A stretch of DNA of 64,000 nucleotides from positions 1-64,000 of the forward strand of contig NZ_CAMXWS010000006.1 of assembly GCF_947253065.1 (NCBI RefSeq), read 5' to 3'. This DNA comes from an uncultured Corynebacterium sp. (GTDB taxonomy: Bacteria > Actinomycetota > Actinomycetes > Mycobacteriales > Mycobacteriaceae). Below the pieces are notes generated by a model. That model was given only the letters and a program-made list of their open reading frames with translations. It ran no database searches and was not told where the DNA came from. The position numbers and the translations under genes were made by a program. Within the stretch, counting starts at the first letter, position 1; each line of letters starts with the position of its first letter. Shown one piece after another: positions 27,377-36,183 of the stretch.

Positions 27377-27700
27377 ATGATTTTGATCAACGTACGTTTC
27401 CGTCCCCTGCCTGAGAACACCGAGAACTTCCGTGAGCTCATTGCTGAGTTCACGGAGGCATCTCGTGCAGAAGAGGGCAACCTCTTCTTCGAGTGGTACC
27501 GCAACACGGATGATCCGCGCGAGTACATCCTTGTTGAGGCCTTCAAGGACGATGCTGCTGAGGCCCACGTGAACTCTGACCACTTCAAGGCCGCGCAGGA
27601 GCTGTTCCCGCAGATCTTGGAGGAGACCCCCGAGATCATCAACACCCTTATTGAAGGCAAAACCGAGTGGGACGAAATGGCTGAATTCAAGGTCCAGTAG
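27377..27700 (+). CDS. Antibiotic biosynthesis monooxygenase (ABM) domain protein
   Basis: The 107-residue protein is a single ABM/YgiN-type ferredoxin-like domain: a central LIAEFTEASRAEEGNLFFEWYRNTDDP and the typical YILVEAFKDDAAEAHVNSDHFKAAQELF. Members are small dimeric monooxygenases acting on quinols, or haem-degrading IsdG relatives; the residues here do not decide which. TACACT (27364-27369) ends 7 bases before the ATG, so the mRNA is probably leaderless. It lies 22 bases before ppk2. Confidence 0.8.
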   Translation: MILINVRFRPLPENTENFRELIAEFTEASRAEEGNLFFEWYRNTDDPREYILVEAFKDDAAEAHVNSDHFKAAQELFPQILEETPEIINTLIEGKTEWDEMAEFKVQ

Positions 27701-27722
27701 CTGGCGTATTACCTTTATAAGT

Positions 27723-28589
27723 ATGAGCACTGAGAGCACAAACAAGCCGCCGAAGCTGTCCAAGAAGGCCTACGAGGAGGAGCTGCTCCGCCTCCAGGCT
27801 GAATTGGTGAAGATGCAGCAGTGGGTTGTAGCCACTGGCGCACGCATTGTCATTGTCATGGAAGGCCGCGATGCGGCAGGTAAGGGCTCTGCGATCAAGC
27901 GCATCACCCAGTACCTGAATCCGCGTGTGTGCCGCATTGAGGCACTGCCGAAGCCGACCGAGCGTGAGCAGACGCAGTGGTACTTCCAGCGTTACGTCGA
28001 AAAGCTGCCTGCTGCTGGAGAGATCGTCATCTTTGACCGCTCCTGGTACAACCGCGCTGGCGTGGAACGCGTCATGGGCTTTTGCACCACGGAGGAATAC
28101 CGTCGCTTCCTGCACCAGGCGCCGATCTTTGAGCGTCTCCTGGTGGAGGACGGGATTCACCTGCGCAAGTACTGGTTCTCCGTCTCTGATGAGGAGCAGC
28201 ACGCACGCTTCCAGTCCCGCCGTAATGATCCACTGCGTCAGTGGAAGCTCTCGCCGATGGACCTGGAGTCCATCACGAAGTGGGAGGATTACTCCCGCGC
28301 GAAGGACGAGATGTTCATCCACACTGACATTCCGAATGCTCCGTGGTACACAGTCGAATCTGAGGACAAGAAGCGTTCGCGCATCAACGTGATTGCGCAC
28401 CTGCTGTCCACGATCGCGTACGAGCACATCGAGCCGGATCTGCCGGAGGTTCCGGAGCGTCCGGAGTCGGACGATTACGATCGCCCGCCGCGCGAAGAGT
28501 TCCGTTATGTTCCGGATGTGGCTGCCAAGCTGGAGAAGGGAAAGCAAGGCAAGCAGTCCAAGGATAAGAAGAATAAAAAGAAGAAGTAG
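27723..28589 (+). CDS. ppk2: Polyphosphate kinase 2
   Basis: PPK2 enzymes use polyphosphate to phosphorylate nucleotides. The 288-residue protein has the Walker A loop MEGRDAAGKGSAIKRI, a lid region beginning FDRSWYNRAGVERVMGFCT, and the conserved KYWFSVSDEEQHARFQSR. The C-terminus is a long lysine-rich tail. The start at 27723 was chosen because the protein aligns from there and TACCTT (27710-27715) ends 7 bases upstream; the frame is open earlier inside the ABM gene. It converges on the glycosylase gene with 3 bases between stop codons. Confidence 0.92.
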   Translation: MSTESTNKPPKLSKKAYEEELLRLQAELVKMQQWVVATGARIVIVMEGRDAAGKGSAIKRITQYLNPRVCRIEALPKPTEREQTQWYFQRYVEKLPAAGEIVIFDRSWYNRAGVERVMGFCTTEEYRRFLHQAPIFERLLVEDGIHLRKYWFSVSDEEQHARFQSRRNDPLRQWKLSPMDLESITKWEDYSRAKDEMFIHTDIPNAPWYTVESEDKKRSRINVIAHLLSTIAYEHIEPDLPEVPERPESDDYDRPPREEFRYVPDVAAKLEKGKQGKQSKDKKNKKKK

Positions 28590-28592
28590 TAA

Positions 28593-29150
28593 TTACTTCG
28601 GATAGCCACGGGGCGTGCTCACCGTTTTATTTCTGGGAATCCAGAAACGGTAGGGCGCGCCCTTGTTCTTGCTGATACCGATGCGCGGGCCAGCGACCCA
28701 TTCAGGTTCGGCTTCGCGTGGTGCAAGCACGATCGGGGTGCCGTTATCTTCTAGCGAAAAGCCGAGTGCGCGACCGAGGTTTCCAGGGCCGCGTGCGAGG
28801 TTTTCGTACGGGATGATCTTGCCATTTGCTTGTCGACGCTGTCTGGCGAGATCTTCTCCCGCAATGATTTCCCCGCCGCGCATGAGGCAGCCCTGGCCAG
28901 TGCCTTCGGGTGCGCACACGATATTGCCGTTGAGGTGAATCCCGTAGGACAAATAAATGTAGAGCCGTCCCGGTGGGCCGAACATGGCGGCATTGCGCTT
29001 TGTTTTCCCGCGGTATGTGTGGGCGGCCTCGTCTTCTGTTCCCAGGTATGCCTCGACCTCGGTGAGGCGGATGGTCACTCCGTTGTGCGTGATGGTGCAG
29101 CCAAGCAGCTGCGGGGCGACCACATTGGCGGGGGCTGAAAAATCGATCAT
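28593..29150 (-). CDS. mpg: DNA-3-methyladenine glycosylase (AAG/MPG family)
   Basis: This 185-residue protein belongs to the eukaryote-like alkyladenine DNA glycosylase family, which removes alkylated and deaminated purines. Visible motifs are RLTEVEAYLGTEDEAAHTYRGKTKRNAAMFG, with the catalytic Glu in EVEAY, YLSYGIHLNGNIVCAPEG, and the C-terminal WVAGPRIGISKNKGAPYRFWI. A TAGAAG hexamer ends 7 bases before the ATG. The 112 bases between this start and htaC contain a small AGCGGA/TCCGCT hairpin (29163-29178) and no gene. It is unrelated in fold to the Tag-like gene at 9.2 kb. Confidence 0.92.
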   Translation of the reverse strand: MIDFSAPANVVAPQLLGCTITHNGVTIRLTEVEAYLGTEDEAAHTYRGKTKRNAAMFGPPGRLYIYLSYGIHLNGNIVCAPEGTGQGCLMRGGEIIAGEDLARQRRQANGKIIPYENLARGPGNLGRALGFSLEDNGTPIVLAPREAEPEWVAGPRIGISKNKGAPYRFWIPRNKTVSTPRGYPK

Positions 29151-29262
29151 TCCTCAACTTCTAGCGGAAAAGTCCGCTGGTGAGTAGCCAGTGGATGATT
29201 CCGCCGAGAGCACAGGGGCTGGAGCCTTGCGCTTGGGGGAGGGCAGGGGGTGGCCCTCGGAT

Positions 29263-30156
29263 TTAGAACTTCGGCAGAGGAGGGAGCTTGATCTCCGGCG
29301 GGTGGATATTGAAGATGTCCGCAAATCCTTGGATCAACGCGCCGACCGCCATAACGATGCCGGCGATGCCAAGTAAGACAGCGACACCGTTGGTCAGTTT
29401 AGCCAGGAGAGAATCGTCGTCGGTGGAGGAGAGGTTTTTCCAGTCGATGCTGGGCTTGCTGCTCTTTTCGGTGTCCGCACTAGAGTCTTGAGCGGGCGCA
29501 GGATCGCCAGAGTCGCTGTACTTAAGATCAAGTGCAATTGGCTCGATTTCCTTGCCTAGCTCGTACGCGAGAAGAGATGCGACACCGCCGTCGGCGAGTT
29601 TGCCTCTTGAAGTCGTGGCCTTGTAGTTCTTTCCGGGAGTGATCTTTTGGGGGAGGGTGTAGGTTGCGATGACAGCGTCATCAGCCTCTGAACGCTGATC
29701 CGGATCGGACCCGGGAAGACCGCCCACAACCACGTAGTCCGCAACGAACTTGGCTGTGGTGTCTACGATCTCGACCTTCATGTCGGAATAGGTGAGGTTG
29801 AGACCCCATTCACCCTCCTTGTAGTGGTCCTTGTGCCCGAGGAACGTCAGCGCGCCATCGAGTTCAATCGTTCCGTTGCCCTGCTCGTCCAAAGTGATGC
29901 CGGCTGGGTTGACGGGCAAATCGAAGCCTATGGTTGAGCCAGAAGAATTGGTTTTCTTCTTCGCGCCGTTGTCAGCGGTGATCACTCCACGGGCAATGGG
30001 ACCTTGCACATAGTTGAGGAAAGTTGCCTTAATCGGCCAACTCACTGTGCCAGTCGGCCGGGGTGCCTCTTCGGCCTGAGAAAACGGGGCCACAGTGGTG
30101 CCGATCAGAACCGTGGCAGCCAGTGCGTACGAAATTCGATGATGGGTTGGGATCAT
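29263..30156 (-). CDS. htaC: HtaA-domain haem-binding membrane protein HtaC
   Basis: The protein has a signal peptide (to about SQAEEA), one HtaA/CR haem-binding domain and a C-terminal membrane helix (about 60 residues from the end) followed by a short proline-rich tail. The two haem-ligand positions of CR domains are present: Tyr in FLNYVQGPIARG and His in LTFLGHKDHY. HtaC accompanies HtaA and HtaB in some corynebacteria as an accessory haem-binding surface protein. It is last in the hta/hmu block. The ATG at 30156 is chosen; a GTG three codons upstream is possible. A hairpin at 30198-30229 separates it from htaB. Confidence 0.82.
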   Translation of the reverse strand: MIPTHHRISYALAATVLIGTTVAPFSQAEEAPRPTGTVSWPIKATFLNYVQGPIARGVITADNGAKKKTNSSGSTIGFDLPVNPAGITLDEQGNGTIELDGALTFLGHKDHYKEGEWGLNLTYSDMKVEIVDTTAKFVADYVVVGGLPGSDPDQRSEADDAVIATYTLPQKITPGKNYKATTSRGKLADGGVASLLAYELGKEIEPIALDLKYSDSGDPAPAQDSSADTEKSSKPSIDWKNLSSTDDDSLLAKLTNGVAVLLGIAGIVMAVGALIQGFADIFNIHPPEIKLPPLPKF

Positions 30157-30197
30157 GTTTCTCACTCAATTGATTGTGTTGCGGTTGAAAGAGGTTG

Positions 30198-30229
30198 ACC
30201 CCCGCGCGGCGGATTCGCCGAACGGGGGT
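30198..30229 (-). terminator. Hairpin between htaB and htaC
   Basis: ACCCCCG (30198-30204) pairs with CGGGGGT (30223-30229), and an inner GGCG/CGCC stem closes over a GATT loop. The downstream side on the gene strand is not T-rich, so it may act as a partial terminator or an mRNA-stability element between htaB and htaC. Confidence 0.5.
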
Positions 30230-30254
30230 TTACTCGGGTTGGAAGGTTGACGGT

Positions 30255-31043
30255 TTAGCGGAAGAACTGCGGGAACAGCTTCGGGCCGACAAAAGCGCCG
30301 ATACCACCGAGCAGGGCGAGGATCGCACCGACGATGCCGATGATGCCTCCGGTGCTCAGGCTCGATCCTTCCTTGCCTGGGTTTTCCTTGTCCTTGAATT
30401 TAAGCTCGATCGTGAACGGGTCGGCTTCCGGTTTGTAGTCCTCGCTGTATGCTAGGAGCGAATCGTAACCACCCTGCTTCAAGCGGCCTTCCTTGGAAGT
30501 CACCTTGACGGTTGAGTTCTCCTCTGGAGTCACTGCCTGAGGCAGTTCGTATTCCGCAATGACAACGTCATCGCCCGTCGGTTTACTTGGTGCGCCAGAG
30601 CCCGGAAGACTGCCGAAGATCTTGTAGTCTGCGATGAACTCAGCCTTGGTGCCGGTCACCTTCACTTTCAAGTCATTGTAGGTCAGGTCCAAGCCCCAGC
30701 CGCCGTTCTCGCCGAGCCCCGGGTGTGCAAGGAACTGGATGGCGCCGTCGAGAGCGATCGTGCCGTTGCCTTGGGCATCGAGCGTTGTCTTCGCTGCGTC
30801 CACCGGAAGGTTGAAACTCTCAGTCTTGCCTTCAGCGGGAACCTTCTTGGCACCATCCTTCACGTGGATTTCGCCCTTCGCAAAGGGCTTCGCGATGTAG
30901 CTCAGGAAGCTCTCTTTGAGCTTCCAGTCCATGGTGCCGGATTCGACAGCTGGAACAGTCTGTGCAGCAGCGGAGGGGATGATCAATGCAGTTGCGGCGA
31001 CTGCCGCGGTGGTGGCGGTTGCCAGAGATTTGGAGAAGTTCAT
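30255..31043 (-). CDS. htaB: HtaA-domain haem-binding membrane protein HtaB
   Basis: The 262-residue precursor has a signal peptide (residues 1-27, ending SAAAQT), one HtaA/CR domain and a C-terminal membrane helix (GGIIGIVGAILALLGGIGAFV). Haem-ligand positions are Tyr in FLSYIAKPFAKG and His in IQFLAHPGLG. In C. diphtheriae HtaB binds haem at the surface and passes it toward HmuT. ATG 31043 follows an AAAGGA ribosome binding site with a 6-base gap. A DtxR-like box lies 41-59 bases upstream, so it has its own iron-controlled promoter separate from hmuTUV. Confidence 0.88.
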   Translation of the reverse strand: MNFSKSLATATTAAVAATALIIPSAAAQTVPAVESGTMDWKLKESFLSYIAKPFAKGEIHVKDGAKKVPAEGKTESFNLPVDAAKTTLDAQGNGTIALDGAIQFLAHPGLGENGGWGLDLTYNDLKVKVTGTKAEFIADYKIFGSLPGSGAPSKPTGDDVVIAEYELPQAVTPEENSTVKVTSKEGRLKQGGYDSLLAYSEDYKPEADPFTIELKFKDKENPGKEGSSLSTGGIIGIVGAILALLGGIGAFVGPKLFPQFFR

Positions 31044-31083
31044 GGAGATCCTTTCGGTATGCTTGGGGTCCACGAAAGCATAC

Positions 31084-31102
31084 TAAGGATTGCCTAACCT
31101 AA
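31084..31102. promoter_or_regulatory. DtxR-type operator upstream of htaB
   Basis: TAAGGATTGCCTAACCTAA matches 16 of 19 positions of the DtxR consensus palindrome TTAGGTTAGCCTAACCTAA. It lies just upstream of htaB. Confidence 0.8.
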
Positions 31103-31152
31103 GCAACCTTTGGTTGTTGATTACACCTTTTGGGGGAGGAGCCCAAAGGGAT

Positions 31153-31962
31153 TCACTGCCATTTGATGTCGAAGAGCGTCGAGGTGTCGGCGTCGATACG
31201 CTCCTCCTTCTCCGGCCGGACGTAAACGCCGCGTTCCGTGCGTTCGACGTGGATGGGCCAGTCGTAAACTCGGGAGAGCACCTCGTCGGTGTAGACCTCG
31301 TCTAGGTTTCCGGTGGCGGAAACTGTGCCGTGGCTCAAGCACACGAAGTGGTCGCAGTACGCGGCGGCGGCTTGTAGGTCATGGAGGACGACGACGACGG
31401 TGCGGCCAGCCTGGGCTAGTTGACGCACCGTGCCGAGGGTGCGCTGCTGGAAGCGTATGTCCATCGCTGCGGTGGGCTCGTCGAGGAAGACAATCGGTGT
31501 TTGCTGAGCGAGGATCCGTGCGAAAGCGACACGGGCGCGTTCACCGCCGGACAAGGTGGTCACATCTCGGTCTTGCAGATGCGCCACACCGGCGACATTG
31601 AGAGCCGCGTCGACCACAACTCGGTCGTGTTCGCGGGTGGACTGCTTTGTCCATGGAGTGCGGCCCATTTCTACGACGTCGCGCACGAGAAATGAAAAGG
31701 CGACCGAAATGTCCTGCAACATGACGGAACGGGTCTGGGCGAGTTCGAGCTTGGTCGCGTTGAAAACGTCGACACCGCTTAGGGAAACAGTGCCTGACGC
31801 CGGTTGCTCATCGCCCGCGATCGCAGATAAGAGAGTCGACTTGCCTGCTCCGTTGGGGCCGATGACCGCGGTAATTTTCCCGGCGGGGGCTTCGATTGAG
31901 ACATCCTCCAGGATGCTGGTGCCGCTGCGGGCAACATTGATGCCGGATGCAGTTACTGTCAC
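31153..31962 (-). CDS. hmuV: Haemin ABC transporter ATP-binding protein HmuV
   Basis: The 269-residue ATPase has Walker A (GPNGAGKST), the Q-loop, signature LSGGERARVAF, Walker B (PIVFLDEPTAAMD) and the switch His in VVVLHDLQAAA. It powers haemin import through HmuU. Its GTG start overlaps the hmuU stop (GTGA), so it is co-translated with hmuU. The next gene, htaB, starts 109 bases further on with its own operator. The family also includes siderophore ATPases; the hta genes decide for haem. Confidence 0.93.
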   Translation of the reverse strand: MTVTASGINVARSGTSILEDVSIEAPAGKITAVIGPNGAGKSTLLSAIAGDEQPASGTVSLSGVDVFNATKLELAQTRSVMLQDISVAFSFLVRDVVEMGRTPWTKQSTREHDRVVVDAALNVAGVAHLQDRDVTTLSGGERARVAFARILAQQTPIVFLDEPTAAMDIRFQQRTLGTVRQLAQAGRTVVVVLHDLQAAAAYCDHFVCLSHGTVSATGNLDEVYTDEVLSRVYDWPIHVERTERGVYVRPEKEERIDADTSTLFDIKWQ

Positions 31963-33023
31963 AATGCTCTCCGTTTCCGGATCATCTGGCGCAGTAGGAA
32001 GAAGAACGTGGGCCCGCCAATGAGAGCGGTGAAGATGCCGATAGGCAAATCCGCGAAGGGGATGAGCGTGCGGGAAAGGATGTCTGAACCTGCGATCAGT
32101 AGCGCACCGCCAAGGGCTGAAGCTGGCAGAAGGACGCGGTTGGAGGGGCCGGCTATGGTGCGGATGATGTGGGGGATGATCAAACCCACGAAAGCTATGA
32201 GGCCGGCGAAGGAGACGGCGGCTGCGGTGAGCAGTGTGGATAAGAAGAGTGCCGCAATCCGCAACCGTGGCACGTTCAAACCAACGTGTGCGGCCGCCGT
32301 GTCACCGAGTGCAAGCAAATCGAGTTTTCGACCGAGCATGACCGCAAGCACCGCCGTTATGGTCACAATAATGGCGACGATGCCTGTGTGCTCCCAGTTC
32401 GCGCCCGCGAGAGTGCCCATTTGCCAGAAGATGATCTGCTCGCGTGCGGTTGTGGGCGCGAGGAACACGAGCATTGAAATTGCCGCGCCAGCAATTGCGT
32501 TGGCGGCGATGCCCACCAGAACGAGGTTGATCACTTGAACCTTCCCGTCCATGCGGGCGAGCTGGTAAACAACCGCGGTGGTGAGGACACCAGCGATGAA
32601 TGCGAAAAGCGGCACGGCCCACGTGCCGAAAAGACCGCCACCGAAGACGATCGCGACGGCTGCGCCTACGCCTGCGCCACTGGTTACGCCGATGATTGAT
32701 GGCTCAGCCAAGGGGTTGGAAAACACCGCTTGCATGAGTGCTCCGGCTAAACCGAGCGCCGCGCCGACGAAGAGCCCGAGGGCGAGACGGGGGAGACGGA
32801 TCTGCCAGATCACCGAAGAGTCGAGATCGGTCGCATTCATCGGCCCGGCGATCAGAATCGGCCAGAGCTCGCGCACAGACAGGTCGTATTGCCCGACGAT
32901 TACGGATGCAGTACTCGTCACAGCGAGCAGCGCAGTGGTGATGACATAGATCGCGATGCGACGCGTTTCCCGTTTACGAAATGTATCGTTCGCACGCTTT
33001 TCAACGATTGTGCTGCCTCCCAT
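31959..33023 (-). CDS. hmuU: Haemin ABC transporter permease HmuU
   Basis: The 354-residue protein is a FecCD/BtuC-type permease with about ten membrane helices. Family hallmarks are LPRLALGLFVGAALGLAGALMQAVFSNPLAEPSIIGVTSGAGVGA and the C-terminal GLIAFVGLIIPHIIRTIAGPSNRVLLPASALGGALLI, which contacts the ATPase. The ATG overlaps the last base of the hmuT stop codon, and hmuV overlaps its own stop. Confidence 0.93.
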   Translation of the reverse strand: MGGSTIVEKRANDTFRKRETRRIAIYVITTALLAVTSTASVIVGQYDLSVRELWPILIAGPMNATDLDSSVIWQIRLPRLALGLFVGAALGLAGALMQAVFSNPLAEPSIIGVTSGAGVGAAVAIVFGGGLFGTWAVPLFAFIAGVLTTAVVYQLARMDGKVQVINLVLVGIAANAIAGAAISMLVFLAPTTAREQIIFWQMGTLAGANWEHTGIVAIIVTITAVLAVMLGRKLDLLALGDTAAAHVGLNVPRLRIAALFLSTLLTAAAVSFAGLIAFVGLIIPHIIRTIAGPSNRVLLPASALGGALLIAGSDILSRTLIPFADLPIGIFTALIGGPTFFFLLRQMIRKRRAL

Positions 33024-34078
33024 TACCCCTCACCGTAAAGTGCATGCGCAGCGCGCAGTAGCAGTTCAGGAGTCTGCGGCCCGTAAGCGAGGGAGTCGCC
33101 GTCGGGAAGTGTGAGGACTCGCTTGTTCTGTCCGGCCTGAGTTTGCGCGACACCGGGGCGCTGGAGAAGGCCTTCGATCTCACCGGTCGATTCGAGGCCG
33201 CCGGACATCATGACGAACAATTCTGGATTGACCTCCGCGAGCGCCTCTGGGCTGGCTGGAGAAGGTGCGCCGATACCGTTTTCCGTGTTCACGTCCACCC
33301 CGCCAAGGGCCGAAATCAAGTCCTGCGTGTGGTTCTCGCTCCCGAGTAGGTAGAACACGCCACCCGTTCCTCGTGCATAAAGGAAAGACATGCGCAGCGG
33401 CTCGGCCGGAAGAACTTCAGCGATGGCGGCCTTTGCCTCTTCGAGCTCTTTTTCTGTGCGCTCAGCGAGTTGTTCGCCGATGCTGGGTACTCCCATTACA
33501 GCTGCGAGATCGCGGATGTCCTGCCCGATGGAGTCTAACTGGCGCTTCGGTTGCATGACGACAGTGGTCACGCCTGCTGCGCGGATCTGGTCGATGGCTT
33601 CCTGTGGGCCGATCGAGTGGTCGACGATGACAAGCGTTGGCTTCAGGTTGAGCACTGCTTCAGGGTTGAGGGTGTGGCCGCCTTCAGTAACCACCGGTAC
33701 TTGACTGAGCGACTCTTCGGTGGAACTGACCGTGCGGCCGACGATATTGTCGGTGAATCCCAGACCCCGCAAAGTCTTCGAGTATGTGCCGTACAGATCG
33801 AGCGCGAGAATGCGGGAAGTGTCTTCGACGACAACATCGTGGCCGTCCGCATCCGTCAGCTCGACGGGCAGAGCTGGCTTCGGGGCGGAAGTGATGGGCT
33901 CGACTTCGCCGAGGTTGCTAACCTCCGCAACACCAGATTTCCCGTGCGGGTCCTGCCCCGCCTGCAGTGAGTCTGCGAGATCTTGCGTCTGCGACTGGGT
34001 GGGGTTGTCCCACGAGGCGCATCCGGTAGCGAACACGAGGGTGGCAGCCATGCAGGCGCCGAGGAGGGTTCTCTTCAC
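33023..34078 (-). CDS. hmuT: Haemin-binding lipoprotein HmuT
   Basis: HmuT is the substrate-binding lipoprotein of the haemin importer. The 351-residue precursor has a lipoprotein signal with lipobox FATGC and a periplasmic-binding-protein class III fold (VVVEDTSRILALDLYGTYSKTLRGLGF...). C. diphtheriae HmuT binds haem through one His and one Tyr; candidate His residues are in VTEGGHTLNPE and GSENHTQDL, but I cannot assign the ligands with certainty. The GTG start follows AAGGA with about 9 bases. It is 36 bases after htaA and overlaps hmuU. Confidence 0.92.
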   Translation of the reverse strand: MKRTLLGACMAATLVFATGCASWDNPTQSQTQDLADSLQAGQDPHGKSGVAEVSNLGEVEPITSAPKPALPVELTDADGHDVVVEDTSRILALDLYGTYSKTLRGLGFTDNIVGRTVSSTEESLSQVPVVTEGGHTLNPEAVLNLKPTLVIVDHSIGPQEAIDQIRAAGVTTVVMQPKRQLDSIGQDIRDLAAVMGVPSIGEQLAERTEKELEEAKAAIAEVLPAEPLRMSFLYARGTGGVFYLLGSENHTQDLISALGGVDVNTENGIGAPSPASPEALAEVNPELFVMMSGGLESTGEIEGLLQRPGVAQTQAGQNKRVLTLPDGDSLAYGPQTPELLLRAAHALYGEG

Positions 34079-34114
34079 TGGGAGGATCCTTCTTTGGATT
34101 TTTCGGCCAAAAGT

Positions 34115-36091
34115 CTAGTTTCGAGTGACAAAGTGGGTGAGTACACCACCCGCGGTCACGAAGGAAGCGAGGATGGTCAGCATCTGGGCGATGGCCGAGT
34201 CGTCCCACGTGAACCCATCCTCTTTGGAGTTCTTGATTTGGAACTGGCTCTCTCCGGTGCCCTTGGACTCGCTCACGCTATCCACGCCCTCAACCTCGTT
34301 GAAGACGCTGTCCGCTGTATCGGAGTCCAGAGTGCCTGCGGTGCCGTTGGTGCCGCTTCCACCTCGTAGCGCCGCAGCCTGATCGGCTGAGCCTCCTTGG
34401 CCGGTTGCGGATGCCGAAACAGAGTCGCCTTGGCCTTGAGCACAGTTGGGCTTGCCGCCGAGGGTGGCAGTGAAAGAGATCGGATCGAGGGCATCGCCGA
34501 CTGGGTAGAAATGGGCGAAAGCTTCAGCGCCGACCGCAGTGAGTGTTGCGGTCGCGGTACCTGATGCCGAACCCTCGGACACGTTCAAATCGCTGAATGC
34601 CAAGTCCGCCAAGGCAACGCGGCCGTAATCATGCGGGTTGCCCTCTGTGTCGTTGGACGTGGCGTTGACAATGAGTTTCCCGGAATTCCCGGAGAATTGG
34701 ATTTCCAAGTTGGAGAATCGTGTGTCGAGGATTCCATCGTGTCCGGTAAAACGAGTCGCCCCCGGGAAGAGAATCGAACCAGATTTGTTCTGCACGTTGA
34801 CGGCACCTTGGTTTCCGGACCACTGGAAGGTGCCGTTTGAATCGCTAACCTTGGACAGCTGCCAATTGCCCTTGGCAATGGTGCCGCGAATGTAGTTCCG
34901 GAAAGACTGTCGCACACCCCAGGCAGCTTGAGCGTTCTGCACGCCGCGGGATCCATTGTCAGCGCAGACTGCGCCGGACCCGCCGCCTGCGGTAGCCGGA
35001 GCAGCTGCGGCACCGCCAGAGCCAGAGTTGACTGTGGAGTTCCGCGGAGTCGCCGCCGCGGTGCCGCCGCCGACAGGGGCGTTGCTGGTGCTCTGTGAGG
35101 CCGTCAGCTTAGATTGGTTCTGGCCGACGCCGACCGGGGATACCTCGGACGCTGTGAGTGTCGGCGAGGTGCCGCCTGAAGTGCCGGCACCCGTCGTTCC
35201 AGAATTTCCGCCGCGGCGGTTTGCCAGCTTTTCTGCGTTGGTGAGCACATTGTCGGTGTTCACCATGAGGCCGTTGATCTCAACAAGGGTGTCGTTCACA
35301 GTGCCCAGGAGATAGGCGGGACCTTCAGTTGCGTTGGAGCGGGTAGCGCCGCGGTCCCCGGAACCCGATCCTGCGCCTGCGCCTTCGCTCCCGAGTCCGA
35401 GAGAGGGGGCGGGGCCCGATTCGTCGCGGAGAGAAACTTCGACGTCGATGCCGTCCATGGGTGCGCCGGGTTTGTAGAACGTTTTACCGAATACCTCGAG
35501 GGCTTGAGGATTGTTGGGCAGCACGGATTGGTTGGGGGCGCTTTGGATGCGCACGGTGTCTTGCGTGAAGTCGGGTGCGGATGTCAAGGTCATCGTGGCC
35601 AAGGGCACGTTCTTCCAGTCCTTGAAGTTGCCCTTTGTCTTCGTGTCGATGAACTCTCGCCCGTACGCGTCCGCGTACACCTGTGCCTGGTTTCCCTTGA
35701 CCTTTAGACGGATGTTCTTGAGGGTGAGGTTGAGGATGTCGTTGTGGCCGACGAACTGCACCTCACCGTCAAACGCGATGACACCGGAGGCCTTTCCGCT
35801 CATGCTGGACTGCTTGGCGGTAAACGTGAACTGTCCACCGGAAAGCGGTGCGGTGCCGCGGATGCTGCCTTTGGCGATGTTCCCCGTGATGTAGTTGCGG
35901 AAAGATTCCTTCACGCCCCACTTCATCTGACCGGAATACACGGCCCGGTGACTGGTAGTGGCTGCGGTGGTGTCGGTCTGTGCCTGAGCCAGCGGAGCAG
36001 GCCCGAACCCGAATACCAACGCTGGTGCGCCGGCTCCAAGAACCGAAATGGAGGACGCGGCAAAAAGGGCTACGATTTTGTTCTTGACCAT
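34115..36091 (-). CDS. htaA: Surface haem/haemoglobin-binding protein HtaA
   Basis: The 658-residue precursor has a signal peptide (about residues 1-37), two HtaA/CR domains (about 50-215 and 385-545), a long Gly/Ser/Ala-rich linker between them, and a C-terminal membrane helix (MLTILASFVTAGGVLTHFV). Each CR domain has the haem-ligand Tyr (FRNYITGNIAKG and FRNYIRGTIAKG) and His (VQFVGHNDILN and TRFTGHDGILD). HtaA captures haem from haemoglobin at the surface in C. diphtheriae. It is first in htaA-hmuTUV. The ATG has an AAGGA ribosome binding site and a DtxR box about 50 bases upstream. Confidence 0.93.
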   Translation of the reverse strand: MVKNKIVALFAASSISVLGAGAPALVFGFGPAPLAQAQTDTTAATTSHRAVYSGQMKWGVKESFRNYITGNIAKGSIRGTAPLSGGQFTFTAKQSSMSGKASGVIAFDGEVQFVGHNDILNLTLKNIRLKVKGNQAQVYADAYGREFIDTKTKGNFKDWKNVPLATMTLTSAPDFTQDTVRIQSAPNQSVLPNNPQALEVFGKTFYKPGAPMDGIDVEVSLRDESGPAPSLGLGSEGAGAGSGSGDRGATRSNATEGPAYLLGTVNDTLVEINGLMVNTDNVLTNAEKLANRRGGNSGTTGAGTSGGTSPTLTASEVSPVGVGQNQSKLTASQSTSNAPVGGGTAAATPRNSTVNSGSGGAAAAPATAGGGSGAVCADNGSRGVQNAQAAWGVRQSFRNYIRGTIAKGNWQLSKVSDSNGTFQWSGNQGAVNVQNKSGSILFPGATRFTGHDGILDTRFSNLEIQFSGNSGKLIVNATSNDTEGNPHDYGRVALADLAFSDLNVSEGSASGTATATLTAVGAEAFAHFYPVGDALDPISFTATLGGKPNCAQGQGDSVSASATGQGGSADQAAALRGGSGTNGTAGTLDSDTADSVFNEVEGVDSVSESKGTGESQFQIKNSKEDGFTWDDSAIAQMLTILASFVTAGGVLTHFVTRN

Positions 36092-36133
36092 GGAGTTTTC
36101 CTTCGGGTATGGGCTTCAAGTTTGTGCGTTGAC

Positions 36134-36152
36134 CAAGGGTAGGCTAACCTTA
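36134..36152. promoter_or_regulatory. DtxR-type operator between htaA and the divergent membrane protein gene
   Basis: Read on the minus strand the site is TAAGGTTAGCCTACCCTTG, matching 15 of 19 positions of the DtxR consensus. It lies between the two divergent start codons and could control both. Confidence 0.75.
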
Positions 36153-36183
36153 GATTCCCAAAAGATCAAGCGAAAGGTTGATT

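Noticed and set aside
26449..27690. A 413-codon open frame on the minus strand
   Set aside because: It lies antisense to the ceramidase and ABM genes, both recognised by motifs, and shows no domain.
31120..31145. Hairpin CCTTTTGGG/CCCAAAGG after hmuV as a terminator
   Set aside because: The stem is short with a bulge and has no T tract on the gene strand, so support is too weak.
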